Below, in pieces: positions 1 through 9,945 of a DNA stretch of 64,000 nt. The stretch comes from Moraxella cuniculi DSM 21768 (GTDB taxonomy: Bacteria; Pseudomonadota; Gammaproteobacteria; Pseudomonadales; Moraxellaceae), in contig NZ_FTNU01000001.1 of assembly GCF_900156515.1 (NCBI RefSeq), positions 1-64,000 of the forward strand. Reading direction: 5' to 3'. The translations under genes were made by a program, and so were the position numbers. The notes beneath the pieces are model-generated. The model worked only from the letters and a program-made list of their open reading frames with translations, did not search any database and was not told the DNA's origin. The stretch's first letter is position 1, and every line of letters begins with the position of its first letter.

Positions 1-51
1 CGCCGATGGTAGTGTGGTTCGCCCATGTGAGAGTAGGTCATCGTCAGCATC
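1..51 (+). rRNA. 5S ribosomal RNA, 3' end only
   Basis: The first ~50 bases match the conserved 3' third of bacterial 5S rRNA, including the GATGGTAGTGTGG block and the GAGAGTAGG block before the 3' end. The 5' part lies outside the window. The exact 3' end is uncertain by a few bases. It marks the end of an rRNA operon read on the + strand, and a strong terminator follows at once. Confidence 0.88.
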
Positions 52-60
52 CCTTTTAAG

Positions 61-95
61 CCCCCTTCATCGAGTGATGGAGGGGGTTTGTTGTT
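61..95 (+). terminator. rRNA operon terminator
   Basis: An 11-bp stem (61-71 with 76-86, one G-T wobble) with loop GAGT is followed by a T-rich stretch. It sits about 10 bases after the 5S end, as expected for an intrinsic terminator of the rRNA operon. After it, ACAGGGGGTTAC and ACAGAGGGTTAC form a short imperfect direct repeat. Confidence 0.88.
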
Positions 96-240
96 ACAGG
101 GGGTTACAGAGGGTTACGAAGGAACGACGAGATGGGTGGTGAAATGAAAGCAGGCAAGATTAATTTAAATCTGATAAAATGGTGAAATTTACCACAACAT
201 AGTTAATCAGAAGCTGTATTAAGACAAAAAGGTGTAAATA

Positions 241-3200
241 ATGACCTTGCAGAGAAAGCAAGAGATATCAATTCTATCATTTTGGCACAAGTTAGAGTTT
301 TTTGTTCCTTTTGATGCTAAGCAAAAAATTACAGAAGCACAAGATGACAATAGATACTGCTCATTTTCTATCAATCAATTGGAGGAATTGCCACAGAAGC
401 AATCTGTACGACATCTTCTTCCAACAGCACTGCCAAATAAAGAGTTTGCTGGTGCAGATATTTATTTAAATCTATTTGACACTGGTAAAATTAGCCAAAT
501 AATTCAAGATATTTTGCAAGAAGAACTTAGTGAATATGAGCAATTCTCTCAAGAGGTGATGAATGCTGATGATGGCATAACATGTTTTGCCAAATTACAA
601 ATATTACAAAATGGTGCTTTGGATATAAAAAATATTCAGCTTTCTACCGTTCCTTGGGCATTGGGACTGAGTGCCAAGCATGGGCTTGGTGCGTTAAATA
701 TCAATACATTTGAACAGGATTGCTTAACGCTCAAAGATCAATTGATTCAAATCAACCAAGAATATTGTGTTGACCCAAGCTCTGAAGCGAATAAATCTGT
801 TGGGCAGTACATATTATCACCTGCTGTGTTATTGCGGCTTGTTGAGACTTTGTGTCAGTGGGCATATCACTGCCCATTGATTGAATCCAATGCTTCTATC
901 ATTGGTATTTGTCTAAAGTGGCGAGATAAATACAATAAAAAAGAGTTAAAAAATAAGCAGCATGAAGCCAAGCTCAATGCTGAAAAAGATGATGGTAATA
1001 AAAAGATCGATGACAGCGATCAAGAATGGGCAGCTGATGATATAGGCATTCTAAATAGTTTTTATGCCAAAGATATTCACAGCATAATGAGAAAAATTAA
1101 TCAAGGTAAACATAACCCAGCCTTGTCTGCCTATCTGAAAATGGCAGCTGATGAAGAAAAATTTGATTTATATTGCAATCAAAGCGATTGGTTAATTTGG
1201 CAAAAGCTACAACCTAAATATTGGAATCGGGGGCGTTGGCTGAGTGAGCCTGCACATGGATTAAGTTTGATGCAGCAATTTGCAGTCAATACTTTCTTTG
1301 AGGAAGAGAGCCAGCCTGTATTTTCGGTAAATGGACCGCCAGGTACGGGAAAAACAACACTGCTGAGAGATATTTTTGCAGAAAATATTGTTCGGCGGGC
1401 AGAGGTATTGGCTGCAATGGATAAAGCCCAAGATGCTTTTATTGCAATGGATAAAGAAAAAGCTATTAGTATTTTAAAGACTGAATTAACTGGCTTTGAG
1501 ATGGTGGTTGTGTCTTCAAACAATACTGCTGTGGAAAATATTTCTCGTGATTTGCCAAAACAGTCATCGCTTGCCAGAGATTATCAGAAGAATGGTCAAA
1601 ATGCTTTTGGTTATCTTGAGACTGTTGCAAGAAACTTGATTGCAAAACAGGGTGGCAAATACAAAAAATTACCCAAAGATCAAGAAGTTTGGGGTTTGTT
1701 TTCATGTGCATTGGGCAAAAAAAGCCAATCAGAATAAAGTAAAGCAGGGTTTGTTTTTTGTTAATAAAGACGATGATGGTTATGATTCGAGTTTGTATCA
1801 GACTATTTGGCAGTGGCGAGATAATTATCAAGGTGCTACTTTTGGGCAGGCGAAGCAAAATTTTATAAAGCAAAAAAGTCTGGTTGAGCAAAAACTACAA
1901 CAATTACAGTGTTTGTGTGAACTGCATGAGCAAGTGGTGTTAAATAACAGTGGCAGTAAGCTAAAACAGCAATATGGCGAGCTTGGCACAGAGTTTGAGG
2001 CTGCCAAGCAAAACTACGAGCAGGCTGTGTTGCAACTAAAACAGACTCAGAGCATTGAGCAAAGCACCATAAATGTAGATGATGATTTTATTCAAGCTGT
2101 TACACAGGCTAAAGCCAATCAGCAAGCCAGTCAAGCGGCTATTGAAAACTGCCAAGACCAAAAGACTTATTGGCAGCATAAACTACAGGCACTTAAGCAT
2201 GATAAGCCTAGCTTTTTTGTGAGATTGTTTCAAGCGAAGCAGTATAAAGACTATCAGAAAAATTTGGCAGAATGTCATGTACAGTTGGCTCAGTGGCATT
2301 TTGACGAAATTGAAGCCAAACAACGCCTGCAGCATCATTTGGATAAATTGCAGTCAGCCAATGATGATTTGTTGGCAGAGCAAAATCGCATTTATCAACA
2401 AGAGCTTAATATGGCTCAAGCCCGTGTTGAGCAGTATCAACGGCAGCGAGATAACTATCACAAAAAAATCAGTGAGGTCTTGGAAAAATTGCAAGAATTG
2501 GACAGCATGGCAGCGAAATATGGAGTTTTACTCAATAAACTCCCCAATATAAAATTGCCCGCCAGTCTAAATGAACTTCGCCAAGAGGATTATCAGATTG
2601 CAGGTTTGTGGCATGATGAAGAGCTTAATCATGAGCGTAGCTGTCTATTTGGCTTGGCTTTGCAGCTGCATGAGGCGTGGCTTGCTGAAGTTAGCAAGAA
2701 AGACTGTGGATTTGGTGGTAATCTTGCAAAGCTTAGCGAGTTTTTGCAAGGGAATGTGGTGCCAACCCATGAGCAGGCTTTGGCACTTTGGCAAAGCCTA
2801 TTCATGGTTGTGCCTGTCGTGTCAAGCACTTTTGCTTCGTTTGCTAGGCAATTTCAGGGTTTGGAAGCAGGCAGTCTGGGCTATTTGTTTGTTGATGAAG
2901 CAGGGCAGGCGGTGCCACAGGCTGCCGTAGGAGCAATTTGGCGAGCAAAGCGAGTGATGGTGGTTGGTGATCCTATTCAAATTGAACCTGTCTTCACCAC
3001 GCCACCACCATTGGTGCGTCATTTGGAGGCAATTTCAGGCATGCCACAAGATGTTGTCGCCTCTCCACTGGTTGTTTCGGTGCAGATTTTGGCAGATAAG
3101 TATAATCGATTTGGGGCAAATATTACTCAAAATGGTAAACCTTCATGGATAGGTAGCCCTTTGCGTGTACATCGCCGTTGTCTTGAGCCGATGTTTGGCA

Positions 3201-3838
3201 TTGCTAATAATATTGCCTATGAGGGCAAAATGATTCTCTCTGAAACCAGCTCAGTTAAACAATGTCCGAGCAAAGAGGGGCTGTATCTGGGGGAGAGTGG
3301 CTGGGTGCAAATTGTTGGCGAGGCTGCCCCGCAGCAATTTGTACAAGCACAAGCCGATGTGGTGATACAAATGCTGGCTAAGATTGTGCATAGCACTGGT
3401 AAGTTGCCTGATTTGTATATCATTACGCCTTTTAAAAAAATCAAAAATGAGCTTATTAAGCAGATAAAAACTACCGACACTTTGCATTCGGCAAAGGGCT
3501 TGGGAAACTGGTGTGCAACACGCATTGGCACTGTGCATACTTTTCAGGGTAAGGAAGAAAAAATGGTGTGGCTTGTGCTGGGTTGTGATAAAAATACAAG
3601 TGGTGCTGTACAATGGGCAGCAAGCAAGCCCAATTTGCTTAATGTTGCATTGACGCGTGCCAAGCGATATGTATTTATCTTTGGTGATAAGCTGGTCTGG
3701 GCAAATAAGCCGTATTTTGATTATGCCATACAGCATTTACCAGAGATTGACTCAGAGAGTTTTTTATCCCAAAGTTGTGAATTGGCAGAAGAGCTGGATA
3801 AATTGATGCCATCTGTTAATACCGCAGAATTGTTTTAG
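241..3838 (+). pseudogene. Superfamily 1 (Upf1/Dna2-like, COG1112-type) helicase, frameshifted
   Basis: Two overlapping reading frames (241-1737 and 1640-3838) together encode one ~1198-residue ATP-dependent nucleic-acid helicase. The first holds an N-terminal region and Walker A GPPGTGKT at residues 365-372. The second holds a long Gln/Lys-rich, probably coiled-coil insert (about 1880-2530), the Walker B-type LFVDEAGQA, VGDPIQIEPVF, the HTFQGKE motif and the ALTRAKR arginine-finger motif. They join at an A7 tract (1717-1723): deleting one A gives a smooth ...ALGKKANQNK... junction. As written, the protein would stop after Walker A and be inactive. The start has AGGTG six bases upstream of ATG. 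The gene stands alone between the rRNA operon and a convergent protease. Slippage during transcription, a real mutation or a sequencing error could each explain the break. Substrate and role are unknown; related helicases occur in both housekeeping and defence settings. Confidence 0.85.
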
Positions 3839-4040
3839 GCTGGTTGGGGCAAAATAACGCAATATAAGGTTTTGCTGGTTAAACAAGTGGCTTATTGTGA
3901 TTTTAACAACCAGCATCAATTGCTTGTTTTGATTGTATTAAATGATTGACGAGATTAAATGCCAAAATCATATGAGTGGTGATTAATGAAATACCAAGTC
4001 CAGAATGGCAACTTAAAAATAATCTGCCTTGTATAAGAAA

Positions 4041-4070
4041 ACACCCCAAAGATTGCTTTGGGGTGTTTGT
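4041..4070. terminator. Bidirectional terminator between helicase and protease genes
   Basis: A perfect 11-bp stem (4041-4051 with 4056-4066), loop ATTG, with T-rich DNA on one side and an A run on the other. It can end both the helicase transcript (+) and the protease transcript (-). The rest of 3839-4080 shows no gene. Confidence 0.85.
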
Positions 4071-4080
4071 TATGCCAAGA

Positions 4081-6738
4081 TTACTCAGTGTCTTTGTAAG
4101 ATTCGGTTTGTTCATCCTCTTCTTTACTATCTTGTCCAGTAATTTTGGCAGCCTTTTTCTGTAAGCGTTCTTTTTTAATGATGTCCTCTTGACGCCATTT
4201 TTCGGTCTTCATGTCATCAAGTGATGGGCGCGGACCGATGGCAGGTACGCTGGTTACACCCATTTCATTAAAGGCAAATGCCATATCTGCCAGCTCGCGT
4301 TCATTACGCTCTGCATAGGTATTTGGGCTATGACCTGCATCTTGTGCAGCAGATAGTAATACAGGACGATCGCAACTTTGAATCTCTTGCATGGCCGCCG
4401 CAAAGCGATAAGAGTGCGATGGTACAACACGGTCATCGCGCTTAGAGGTTTCGATTAGAGTTGATGGATAGCACACACCTGCTTTTAGATTGTGAATTGG
4501 TGAGTAGCTTTTTAGCACATCAAACACACGGCGACCTTCTTCAGGTGTGCCATATTCGTCCATCCAGTACTGAGTTACACCTGCTTTTTCATGGCGGAAT
4601 TGGTCAAGTACTGCCACCTGTGGAATGACCACACGGTATTTTTCAGGATTTCGCACCATGGCGGCACCAACCAACAGACCGCCGTTTGAGCCACCGATGA
4701 TGCCCAAATAATCAGGGCTGGCATAGCCTGATTCGTTCAGGTAATCAGCAGCAGCGGCAAAGTCATCATAGCCCACCAAGCGGTTGGTGTGTTCGGCAGC
4801 CTTTTGCCATGCTTCACCATAGATGCCACCACCACGGATAAAGGCATGCGCCCAAACGCCGCCATTTTCTAGCCAAATAGAGCTGGCTGGGAAGCCAAAT
4901 GATTGACTATAAATCACACCATAGCCACCATAACCATAGAGCATGGTTGGGTTTTTGCCATCAAGCTTGATGCCTTTTTTGTGGCTGATGACCATCGGAA
5001 CTTTTGTGCCGTCTTTTGAGGTGTATAAGACAACCTTAGTCTCATAGTCGTTCTCATTAAACGGCGACAAATCAAAGCGACGAACATCAATAAACTTGTC
5101 TTTGGCGATGCTGTACTTATAAGTTGTCTGTGGTGTTGTCGGATTTTCATAACGGAAGCTGATGTAGTTTTCGCCAGCTTGGAAGTCGTTGACATCAATC
5201 TCATCTGGGTCTGTTTCTTCGGCTTGATCTTCAGCAACATTGCTCGACAGCTCAGTAACTGAACCACCGTCTTTTGGTGTCAGATCTTTAATAATCTTGC
5301 CTGTAGTTGCATCAATCAGCACCACTTGGCTGGCACCATTTTTTAAATAAGTGGCGACAAAATAGCCCTTGCCTTCCTTATGGCGAATGACTTCGCCAGA
5401 TTCAGGGTCGATGATATCATAACCCTCAGGGAATGGTACGACCACTTCGCGTTTTTTTAGATTATCAAGATTGGTCTTGATAATCTCACCACGGCGATCG
5501 TTTTCACCACTGATGATCCATACATCACGGGTCTCTGGGTCAAAGTCAACCAACTTTGCCAAAATATTTTGGTTAAACGAAGTACCTCTGAAGACTTTAT
5601 TGAAATAGTCTTTATTATGCAGGCGATAAGTCTTTTTGGTCTTGGTATCTTTGATATATACCGAATCACTCCTATCCCAAGTAGCCATGACGATGTAGCG
5701 ATTATCATCACCTTTTAGTGATACACTTTTAATGCTGGCACCATCGACCTCGTCTAACGACACCACAACAGGGTCGTTAAACTTCTCTTTACCAATAGTG
5801 CGACTAAAGATAAATGGTCTCCATAGTTCAACTGCATTATACAGAATGGTTTCATCATCAGCCCAAGTTGCTGATGTATAGCTGCGAGAAATACGGCTGA
5901 TGATTGGTGTGGCGAGCTCACCTGTTTTGGTGCTAATCACATGCAAAAAGTATGGATCAGAGTCAGCACGACCTTGACGCACAAAGAACGATGCGTAAGT
6001 GCCATTTTTACTGACCTTAAAGCTACTCATCTGAGATTTGCCACTTTCAGACAGATTGCGCTCATTAACAAGCTCAACAACACTGCCGTCAGGTTTGGTC
6101 AACTCGACACGGCGATAACCATCTGGGTGGCGATAAAAGCGGAACTCACCCACGCCTTTACGGTTAATGCGACTGAAAGTGTGTTCTCTGTTTTTTAAGC
6201 TGTCGGTATTTTCTTTCAGCTGAGCAAAGACAGGCAGGTTTTCGATGTAGTTATCAGTTACGGCATTTTGTGCTTCCACCCAGTCATTCACCTCGGTTGA
6301 AACAGGTGGCGGTACAGTTTGTAAAAACTTGGTGGTCTCAGCAGCCAGCGGTTTATCATCTTCTGCAGGCGTACCAATAAAGTTACGATCACGGTCAGCG
6401 GTAACTTCTTTGTTTTGGGCTGGGTTGATTGGGTCATAGTCTTCTAGCCAGCGATATTTGTCAATCACAATGCCACTGCTGTAGCGATCGATACCATCGT
6501 CAGGCTTGGTTCTTTCGTAGTAGGCGTTGTTGCTGTTGGCGGTGTTCATTGACATACCAAATTCACCAAACAAGAAAGGATCAAGCGTCTCTTGGTGATT
6601 GCGAGTGGCAGGGTAGACCAGCGGAGTTGTATTGGTGGTTTTGGCTTTTGGCTGTTCGCTTTGTTCGGCATGGCTTGGCATGGTGAACAATGTGGCGATG
6701 ATTGCAGCAGCCAAAGTGCTTACTTTGTGTATTTTCAT
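4081..6738 (-). CDS. Secreted S9 prolyl oligopeptidase-family serine peptidase
   Basis: The 885-residue protein has a signal peptide (cleavage after SHA, residue 24), a beta-propeller-like region through the middle and a C-terminal alpha/beta-hydrolase domain. The catalytic triad is visible: Ser684 in GGSNGG, Asp768/769 in RDDRVVP and His803 in DAGHS. It is longer than typical ~700-residue prolyl endopeptidases because of an N-terminal leader plus linker and a charged Lys/Glu-rich tail after the hydrolase domain. The family cleaves short peptides after proline; export suggests periplasmic or extracellular peptide processing. AGGGAT lies seven bases before the ATG. Two outer-membrane barrel genes lie upstream on the same strand, which would suit peptide acquisition, but that link is inference. 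Confidence 0.88.
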   Translation of the reverse strand: MKIHKVSTLAAAIIATLFTMPSHAEQSEQPKAKTTNTTPLVYPATRNHQETLDPFLFGEFGMSMNTANSNNAYYERTKPDDGIDRYSSGIVIDKYRWLEDYDPINPAQNKEVTADRDRNFIGTPAEDDKPLAAETTKFLQTVPPPVSTEVNDWVEAQNAVTDNYIENLPVFAQLKENTDSLKNREHTFSRINRKGVGEFRFYRHPDGYRRVELTKPDGSVVELVNERNLSESGKSQMSSFKVSKNGTYASFFVRQGRADSDPYFLHVISTKTGELATPIISRISRSYTSATWADDETILYNAVELWRPFIFSRTIGKEKFNDPVVVSLDEVDGASIKSVSLKGDDNRYIVMATWDRSDSVYIKDTKTKKTYRLHNKDYFNKVFRGTSFNQNILAKLVDFDPETRDVWIISGENDRRGEIIKTNLDNLKKREVVVPFPEGYDIIDPESGEVIRHKEGKGYFVATYLKNGASQVVLIDATTGKIIKDLTPKDGGSVTELSSNVAEDQAEETDPDEIDVNDFQAGENYISFRYENPTTPQTTYKYSIAKDKFIDVRRFDLSPFNENDYETKVVLYTSKDGTKVPMVISHKKGIKLDGKNPTMLYGYGGYGVIYSQSFGFPASSIWLENGGVWAHAFIRGGGIYGEAWQKAAEHTNRLVGYDDFAAAADYLNESGYASPDYLGIIGGSNGGLLVGAAMVRNPEKYRVVIPQVAVLDQFRHEKAGVTQYWMDEYGTPEEGRRVFDVLKSYSPIHNLKAGVCYPSTLIETSKRDDRVVPSHSYRFAAAMQEIQSCDRPVLLSAAQDAGHSPNTYAERNERELADMAFAFNEMGVTSVPAIGPRPSLDDMKTEKWRQEDIIKKERLQKKAAKITGQDSKEEDEQTESYKDTE

Positions 6739-6812
6739 CGTATTATCCCTAAAATTATCTTAGCTAGGCTACTGACAGGCAGCAGCCGTGCTTTTTAAGA
6801 TTTAATGACAGA

Positions 6813-8150
6813 TTAGAAGCTAAAGACAACGCCAGCACGGACATTGGCATCTTTGGTTTCTGCATAGTCGGTATTTGCCACTTGATAGGTGGTTTTTTCG
6901 CGATCGTAGCGAGTATATAGACGCACATTTGGACGGATGCGATAGTCAATCTGTGCATAGATTTCTTTACTCTTGGCTTTATCAAATAGATATAGTTCGT
7001 CGCCATCAACATAGCTAAAACCTTCAAGTCTATTCGCAGGCCATGTAGCGAACAGCGGCTTAGCACCCTCTTTTAGTGTACTTTTGGTCTTTTTCACACC
7101 ATAGCCTGTACTGATCTGTACCACTGGATTGATGTCATAGGCAAACTTTGCACCCACATAGTCAGTCTTTTTGTTATCCAATACTGTGCCATAGGTAGTA
7201 GTATTTGAGTCAAGTGGCACTCTCTGATCAGACATGCTTTCTTTTTTGCGACCAGCATCGGCAGCAATCAAGAACGGACCTGCTTGGTATTCTAAAGAAA
7301 CAGCAGCACCTTGGGTTTTTTCTGGATAACGGTTTAAGGTGTTTTCAACCCAGCCGTAGTTTTGGAATACGGTATTTCTTCCACTGGAATTTAAGCCTGT
7401 GTAGGTGGTATTGGAATAAGCTGGATTGGCTTTATTTTGGCTATAGCCTGCTGCCACGCGTACACTTTGATTGTCAGCAAATGGATAGCGATAGCTGACC
7501 GATGCACCAAAGCCTGATTTTAGCCCTGAGTTGTCTTCTTCGCGCACATCGTTTATCCCAGTAAAGCTATAATAAGCACTGGTATGTAGGCCCTTGATGC
7601 CGTAGTAATCTAGGCGTAGTGCAGAAGAGCTGAAAATATCCAGTGGTGTATCTGTGCCTGTGCGATTGACATAGTTGGTGTGCAGGTATTGACGACCGAT
7701 ACTGATGGCACCTTGGTTTTTCTTATCAAATGAGATGCTGGAGTTATTTAGGTACATATCTCGGCTGTCGCTATAACCCAAACCAACATTGCCCGTTACA
7801 CGCCAGTCATAAGGCAGCTCTTGAGAGGCACGAAACTCTACATAAGATACGCCACTGGTTTGGTTTAGACGAGGTTTTTTATCGGTATTGGTTAAGTTAT
7901 AGCTTGTATCCACAAGGCTGGTACGAGAGGTTGTGCCACTTCTATACCAGTCATAACCATCAGCATCAAACAATACATTGTGCTGTTGGTCTTTTTTGGT
8001 AGCCTGAATGTCCACCTGACCGTTGATATCTAGCGACAGGCCATTTTTCTTGTAGATGTTATATACCGCTTGGCTGCTGGTGGCAAGACCAACTGTGCCT
8101 ACAACCATTGCCAATTTGCTAAGACGGAATAATTTGGTTGAAGTTTTCAT
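6813..8150 (-). CDS. Outer-membrane porin-like beta-barrel protein
   Basis: The 445-residue protein has a clear signal peptide (cleavage after SSQA, residue 28). It is built of alternating polar/hydrophobic strands with aromatic girdles and ends VRAGVVFSF, the terminal-Phe signal for the BAM assembly machine. This is the pattern of Gram-negative porins. No ligand can be assigned. AAGGAAAGG lies upstream of the ATG. Only 41 bases separate it from the next barrel gene upstream, so the two are probably co-transcribed. It lies 74 bases from the secreted peptidase downstream. Confidence 0.8.
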   Translation of the reverse strand: MKTSTKLFRLSKLAMVVGTVGLATSSQAVYNIYKKNGLSLDINGQVDIQATKKDQQHNVLFDADGYDWYRSGTTSRTSLVDTSYNLTNTDKKPRLNQTSGVSYVEFRASQELPYDWRVTGNVGLGYSDSRDMYLNNSSISFDKKNQGAISIGRQYLHTNYVNRTGTDTPLDIFSSSALRLDYYGIKGLHTSAYYSFTGINDVREEDNSGLKSGFGASVSYRYPFADNQSVRVAAGYSQNKANPAYSNTTYTGLNSSGRNTVFQNYGWVENTLNRYPEKTQGAAVSLEYQAGPFLIAADAGRKKESMSDQRVPLDSNTTTYGTVLDNKKTDYVGAKFAYDINPVVQISTGYGVKKTKSTLKEGAKPLFATWPANRLEGFSYVDGDELYLFDKAKSKEIYAQIDYRIRPNVRLYTRYDREKTTYQVANTDYAETKDANVRAGVVFSF

Positions 8151-8191
8151 AAATCAAGTCCTTTCCTTAAGTGATCTGTAAGTGTATTAAG

Positions 8192-9430
8192 TTAAAAAGC
8201 GAAGCGAGCACCGAGACTAGTTTCTAGCATTTTGCGTCTGCTAAATTCGCCTTCGGTAACATAGGTACGAGTGCGAGTATCGGTAACGCCAGCATTGATA
8301 GTCAAGCCTTTATACAGTTGATACTCCAAATCAATGCCATAACGCTCTTGTTTACTCTTATCAAACACTAGCGATCTGGTAGTGTAGTTATAACCTCGGT
8401 CCATTAGCAGATTTGGGTTGCTCACCAAATCATCTATGCTGACTGATTTGTTGTTGTTATCTTCACGATAAGCATAGCTGAGCGTGCCTGCCAAACGAGG
8501 AGTGAAGTTGTAGCTTGTCTTAATGCCATAAACAGTGGTTTTCATGTTGTCAGACCAAAGTCCATTGTAATGGGTTTTTTGCTGACCATAATCCAATCCA
8601 ACAGTCAAATCTTTATAATCATAGCTGGCACCAAGTAGATAAGATTTACCCTTGCTTGGCGTGTTGGTGAAATACGGATTTTCATTACCCTTGCTGACTG
8701 TGCCGCCAGCTGCGACCGTAATTTTGTGATATGGGTTGATGTCAAATAGATATTTGGCAGAAGCACCCGTGCTGGTACGCCAGCCACCCAATTGTCTATT
8801 ATAGACATTTGAAGAGGCATTAAACGCATGATAAGCATTGAGTGTCAAATCAGGAATATGGGTAGATTCAACACTGATGTTATTGCCAGCCTGCTGAATG
8901 ATGTTATCCACATCTGTTTGGCGTACTGGTAGACGACTCCAGCCATCACCAATGGTAACGCTTAGATCTTCTTTGTAGTCTAAAGTTACGCCCCATAAAG
9001 CACCATAGTTTCTGTAAGAGTCTGAATTGTAATTGATGGCAATCGATCCACGCAGAAGAAGATCTTTGGTTAAAACTTGTCTGGCTGCTAGCTGCAACAT
9101 CACTCCATCTGTGCCGTCTTCGCGGATTCTTCTGTCTGAATCTTGGCGGTCTTGGTTTGCCATGACATCAGCAAGCGTGCCTTCGGTAACTAGATTGCCG
9201 TTACGATCGTAAGTGTCAAAAATACGAGGGTCGCCTAGGGTATAGGTGAATTTATTGCTGCGATTGACTAGGTTGGGGCTGACATTGGTAAAAACACCAA
9301 ATTGCAAACCATCACGGACAGCTGGTGTGTCAATCCAGACGCTGTGAGCAGGCATGGCAAGCATGGTTGCCAAACACGCTAGCGTTAGCTTGGACGCTTG
9401 GTTTAGGGAAGTGGGGGGGGTCGGACGCAT
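8192..9430 (-). CDS. Outer-membrane beta-barrel protein with C8 tract in signal-peptide codons (probably phase-variable)
   Basis: A 412-residue predicted barrel: signal peptide (cleavage near AHS/VW, residue 30), many amphipathic strands with Tyr/Asn-rich turns, and C-terminal LGARFAF. The ATG at 9430 is preferred over an upstream in-frame codon because AAGGAG sits ten bases before it. Codons 4-7 (T-P-P-T) are written with eight consecutive C residues, so gain or loss of one C would truncate the protein within the leader. In this sequence the gene is in frame (on). It is the upstream member of a two-gene run with the other barrel gene. Its leader carries an 8-bp inverted repeat at 9456-9482. 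Substrate is unknown; general porin or peptide channel are both possible. Confidence 0.8.
   Translation of the reverse strand: MRPTPPTSLNQASKLTLACLATMLAMPAHSVWIDTPAVRDGLQFGVFTNVSPNLVNRSNKFTYTLGDPRIFDTYDRNGNLVTEGTLADVMANQDRQDSDRRIREDGTDGVMLQLAARQVLTKDLLLRGSIAINYNSDSYRNYGALWGVTLDYKEDLSVTIGDGWSRLPVRQTDVDNIIQQAGNNISVESTHIPDLTLNAYHAFNASSNVYNRQLGGWRTSTGASAKYLFDINPYHKITVAAGGTVSKGNENPYFTNTPSKGKSYLLGASYDYKDLTVGLDYGQQKTHYNGLWSDNMKTTVYGIKTSYNFTPRLAGTLSYAYREDNNNKSVSIDDLVSNPNLLMDRGYNYTTRSLVFDKSKQERYGIDLEYQLYKGLTINAGVTDTRTRTYVTEGEFSRRKMLETSLGARFAF
9413..9420 (-). repeat. Homopolymeric C8 tract (G8 on + strand) in porin 5' codons
   Basis: Eight identical bases interrupt codons 4-7 of the barrel gene, nine bases after the ATG. 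G/C tracts of this length near the start of surface-protein genes are the usual slipped-strand switch in Moraxella, Neisseria and Haemophilus. Tract lengths 8, 5 or 11 keep the frame open. Confidence 0.75.
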
Positions 9431-9455
9431 AAAAATTGTTCTCCTTAACGCAAAA

Positions 9456-9482
9456 TAAACCAATCCAAGTGATTTTGGTTTA
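9456..9482 (-). promoter_or_regulatory. Inverted repeat in the porin 5' leader
   Basis: TAAACCAA at 9456-9463 and TTGGTTTA at 9475-9482 form a perfect 8-bp inverted repeat with an 11-base spacer, 26 bases upstream of the porin start codon. It could be a repressor operator or an mRNA hairpin. No regulator can be named. Confidence 0.4.
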
Positions 9483-9945
9483 GCTATCCAAAATGTTGGA
9501 ATGGCTGATCAGGGAATTCGTGTTAATGCTACAATTAAGTTACAAAACATTGCAAAAACACTGAATTGTTGTGATTATTACACAATAAAAAACAAAAAAC
9601 AAGAATTTTTATTGCAATTTAGAAATTTTTGTTTAGCTTTTTTAATTGGCTATTCCAAAAGGTAATAAAAACAAGAAGATAGTTGGTAAGTTTGGCAAAA
9701 CCGTGGTGGCGATGACTGTTTGCTGTGGGCATTGTAGACTGCTGACTGTTAGCTTAGTGAGGGCTTGTGGCTATTGATGAGTCAAAAACCCAAGCCAGCC
9801 TAAGATTGCACCAGACTGCCAAATTGGCGACTATTATTGATAATGATAAAATAATATGTGAAAAATTTTGCCAACTCAAGTAAAATAAACAGTTTGCTTT
9901 TGCCAAATATTGGCGTATGACAATAATCAAAAAATCGAGCAGTCT
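9483..9945. other. Intergenic region between divergent porin and rapA
   Basis: About 460 bases with no convincing gene. It is AT-rich around 9550-9680. It should contain the promoters of the porin (-) and rapA (+). It includes the short palindromes GCCAAATTGGC and GCCAAATATTGGC near 9820 and 9903, part of a word family common in this genome, and GATAATGATAA near 9838, a weak Fur-box-like string that I do not rely on. Confidence 0.5.

Noticed and set aside
9835..9855. Fur box near GATAATGATAA
   Set aside because: Only about half of the 19-bp consensus is matched and neither neighbour is an obvious iron gene.
9910..9945. Upstream TTG start for rapA adding 12 residues
   Set aside because: The added residues have no counterpart in E. 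coli RapA, whose N-terminus aligns just after the ATG at 9946.
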